DNA of 64,000 nucleotides from Flavivirga rizhaonensis (GTDB lineage: Bacteria > Bacteroidota > Bacteroidia > Flavobacteriales > Flavobacteriaceae). Position numbers and translations under genes: made by a program. Every line of letters starts with the position of its first letter. Position 1 is the stretch's first letter. The notes beneath the pieces are model-generated. The model ran no database searches. It was given only the letters and a program-made list of their open reading frames with translations, and was not told the origin of the DNA. Shown here piece by piece: positions 61,884 to 64,000 of this stretch. The stretch covers positions 186,001 to 250,000 of the forward strand of contig NZ_SRSO01000001.1 of the NCBI RefSeq assembly GCF_004791695.1. Reading direction: 5' to 3'.

Positions 61884-64000
61884 ATGAATACTATTTTTCT
61901 TTTTGATATAAAAAGCTATTTTAAAAGACGGGCATTCATTCTTATTTTACTATTAATCATAGTTATAGGTTTTTTGGGAGGGATGAATGCTCAATTTTCG
62001 ATTAGTGATACTATTTTTAGAAATTCTCCTTATCAAATAAGTTTTATCCTTTCTCTTGTAAGTTTAACAACTATTTTTTTTAGTACATTATTCACTTCTC
62101 AATTGCTTTTTAAAGAAGTAGATTCAAATTTTGAATTCTTATTATTTAGCACACCTTTAAAAAAGAAAACATTTGTTTTAGGGCGCTATGTTGTTATACT
62201 TTTGCTAAGCTACCTATTTGTATTGTTACTATCTATTAGTTTCTTATTTGGTCAATATTATGGAGAAACCTCAAATAATGTAACTGTGTTCTCATTAATT
62301 CACGTTATCTATCCTTTATTCATTTTCGGTTTTATAAATACCTTTTTTACAACTGCTATTTTAAGTTATATAGGATGGATTTCTAAAAACAAATTGTTTG
62401 TATATATAACCGGTTTATTACTGTACGTTATTTATATCATTTTACAGCTATATTCAAATTCCCTTTTGGTATCACAACTAATGCCACAATCTGATGAAGC
62501 TAAATTTATTTCAGCATTAATTGATCCTTTCGGGCTATCTGCATTTTTTCATCAAACCGTAAATTGGTCAGTTTTACAGAGGAATACAGAAATGGTTTCT
62601 TTGACTGGCGTTTTTTTAATAAACAGATTGGGTGTGTTTTTAATTTCAGTATTTCTACTGTTTTTAAGCGTCAAAAAATTCTCTTTAGATAAAGTTTCAA
62701 AACCCAAAAGAATAAAAGTTAAATCAACTTTAAAAGCCTCTAAAAAAGGCTTATTGTACGGTCCAATAAAAACGGTTTATAATTTAAAAACAAAACTGCA
62801 ATCGCTCATTTCCTTTACCAAGATTGATCTTATTTATATTGTTAAAAGTATTCCTTTCGTATTAATCATTTTAATACTCCTATTTGTATTAGGAATGGAA
62901 ATACCCGCAGAAATTGACAAAGGTTCAAGAATTCCTGAACACTATGCTACATCTGGCTTAATGCTCCAAATTATCAATCAAAATTTTCATGTAATTTGCG
63001 TAATTGTAGTTTTGTTTTATAGTCATGATATATTTTGGCGAAGTACTACTGCAAATTTTAATGCCCTTGAAAACACTACCGCTAATAGTGAAATAAGATT
63101 TCTTTCTAAATGGTTAACACTCTCTATTATTGTTGTATTATTTAGTGTTTTAATGCTTGCAGAAGGAATACTGTTTCAACTACTTTATGAATATTATTTG
63201 ATTGAATGGAGTGTTTATAAAGATGTTTTTATATTTAACACACTTCCTTTAATTCTTTTGAGCGGTATTTTGTTACTAATTCAAGAAGTAATTCATAAAA
63301 AACATATTGGCTTAATAGCTACATCATTATTTGCTTTAGCAATGGCAACACCAATTAGCGAAATATTAATAGAATTTCCACTACTTAAATTTTTAAATAC
63401 TATTCAACTTAATTATAGTGATATGAATGGGTTTGGGTTTTATAAAAATGCATTTGTGCTAAGGTTAGCTTTTGGTTTTTCCGCAGTATTAATTTTAATT
63501 ACATTATTGCATTTTTTCAAAAAACAGCTTGTAAAAAAACATGTCACCATTATACTTTTGCTTTTAAGTGTATTTGCTTTTTATTCCGGATCTGAGTTAA
63601 TAAATGGTTCTATAATTAAAAATGAAGATTCAGAATTGCAAGTAAGAGCCGACTATGAAAAACAGTTTAGAGCATATGAAAATTTAGCTGTTCCAATAAT
63701 TACAGATGTAAAGACAACCGTTAACCTGTATCCAACAAAAAATAGATATACTATTCAAGGACAATATATTTTAGAGAATAAAACACAGAAAAGTATACAT
63801 AAGGTGGTAGTCAATTTTCCTGATGATTTTAACATAAAAAAAGCAACATTACTAATTGGCGATACATCTATTGATGTAAAAAATACAACAGAAGTAATTG
63901 TATTAAAAAAAGGATTGAAGCCTAACGAAAAAGCAATATTTAATTTCAAGACTTCATACCAATGGAAAGCTGTAAATGGTCATGAACCATTTAATGCGAT
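61884..64000 (+). CDS. ABC permease / M1 aminopeptidase-type protein, 3' end outside the window
   Basis: An open frame of 705 codons without a stop. It begins MNTIFLFDIKSYFKRRAFIL and has two sets of about six helices each (about 17-250 and 295-575), with FKEVDSNFEFLLFSTPLKKK as the ABC-2 coupling region of the first set. From about 600 the chain is periplasmic (VPIITDVKTTVNLYPTKNRY, IHKVVVNFPDDFNIKKATLL), which matches the N-terminal beta domain of M1 peptidases. In Bacteroidota such proteins continue into an HExxH M1 domain; that part is not visible here. It pairs with the ATPase directly upstream. Confidence 0.85.
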   Translation, partial: MNTIFLFDIKSYFKRRAFILILLLIIVIGFLGGMNAQFSISDTIFRNSPYQISFILSLVSLTTIFFSTLFTSQLLFKEVDSNFEFLLFSTPLKKKTFVLGRYVVILLLSYLFVLLLSISFLFGQYYGETSNNVTVFSLIHVIYPLFIFGFINTFFTTAILSYIGWISKNKLFVYITGLLLYVIYIILQLYSNSLLVSQLMPQSDEAKFISALIDPFGLSAFFHQTVNWSVLQRNTEMVSLTGVFLINRLGVFLISVFLLFLSVKKFSLDKVSKPKRIKVKSTLKASKKGLLYGPIKTVYNLKTKLQSLISFTKIDLIYIVKSIPFVLIILILLFVLGMEIPAEIDKGSRIPEHYATSGLMLQIINQNFHVICVIVVLFYSHDIFWRSTTANFNALENTTANSEIRFLSKWLTLSIIVVLFSVLMLAEGILFQLLYEYYLIEWSVYKDVFIFNTLPLILLSGILLLIQEVIHKKHIGLIATSLFALAMATPISEILIEFPLLKFLNTIQLNYSDMNGFGFYKNAFVLRLAFGFSAVLILITLLHFFKKQLVKKHVTIILLLLSVFAFYSGSELINGSIIKNEDSELQVRADYEKQFRAYENLAVPIITDVKTTVNLYPTKNRYTIQGQYILENKTQKSIHKVVVNFPDDFNIKKATLLIGDTSIDVKNTTEVIVLKKGLKPNEKAIFNFKTSYQWKAVNGHEPFNA

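Overview
The window is chromosomal DNA from a member of the Flavobacteriaceae (Bacteroidota). The support is: AT-rich sequence with little Shine-Dalgarno signal; several Bacteroidota-type TAnnTTTG -7 boxes; TonB-dependent receptor and CarboxypepD_reg-like outer-membrane proteins; GldA/GldF/GldG paralogues; CTnDOT-like tyrosine recombinases; and many small families that are largely confined to Bacteroidota. Genus and species cannot be assigned from what I can see. No rRNA, tRNA or CRISPR array was recognised.

Region 1 (1-29.4 kb) is mostly core genome. It holds a TIGR02757 gene (cut by the window edge) with a LolD-like ATPase, folE, a TPR sensor kinase, a TonB receptor/lipoprotein/His-rich small-protein cluster (probably metal uptake), a DUF937 protein, serine biosynthesis (serC, serA) next to a LuxC-type acyl-CoA reductase and a divergent ferredoxin, AraC and Crp/Fnr regulators, a short operon of fatty-acid-hydroxylase-like enzyme, M43 metalloprotease lipoprotein and methyltransferase, ychF, an EamA transporter, and the two topoisomerase IV subunits. 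An array of about four 186-bp tandem repeats sits between ychF and the transporter.

Region 2 (29.8-38.2 kb) is one minus-strand operon of nine genes. It carries two complete ABC-2 type ATPase/permease pairs around GldG-like, DUF4340 and NEW3-domain membrane-anchored proteins, preceded by a small secreted protein and a possible Hsp20-like protein.

Region 3 (about 38.9-60.1 kb) is accessory and scarred. It opens with a fragment resembling the 3' end of a tRNA and a frameshifted CTnDOT-type integrase; a second, more decayed integrase in the same orientation lies at 52.8-53.9 kb. Between them a sigma-54-type two-component system and a MacAB-TolC-like tripartite exporter are enclosed by a 46-bp inverted repeat (40,753-40,798 and 50,447-50,492). 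The two halves of a broken ECF sigma-factor gene lie on opposite strands at the left repeat. A -24/-12 promoter and a 16-bp perfect palindrome precede the exporter, which suggests that the local NtrC-type regulator controls it. Further right are an AAA ATPase with a nuclease-like tail, a MarR regulator with two palindromic operators facing a LACTB-like serine hydrolase and a D-threonine-aldolase-like enzyme (probably D-amino-acid or D-peptide metabolism), and a repeat-rich lipoprotein. Three copies of a dispersed non-coding repeat with a covarying stem lie in this region.

Region 4 (60.1-64 kb) holds a DUF2975 membrane protein plus Xre regulator pair behind two helically phased direct repeats, then an ABC ATPase and the start of an ABC permease/M1 aminopeptidase-type protein that runs off the window.
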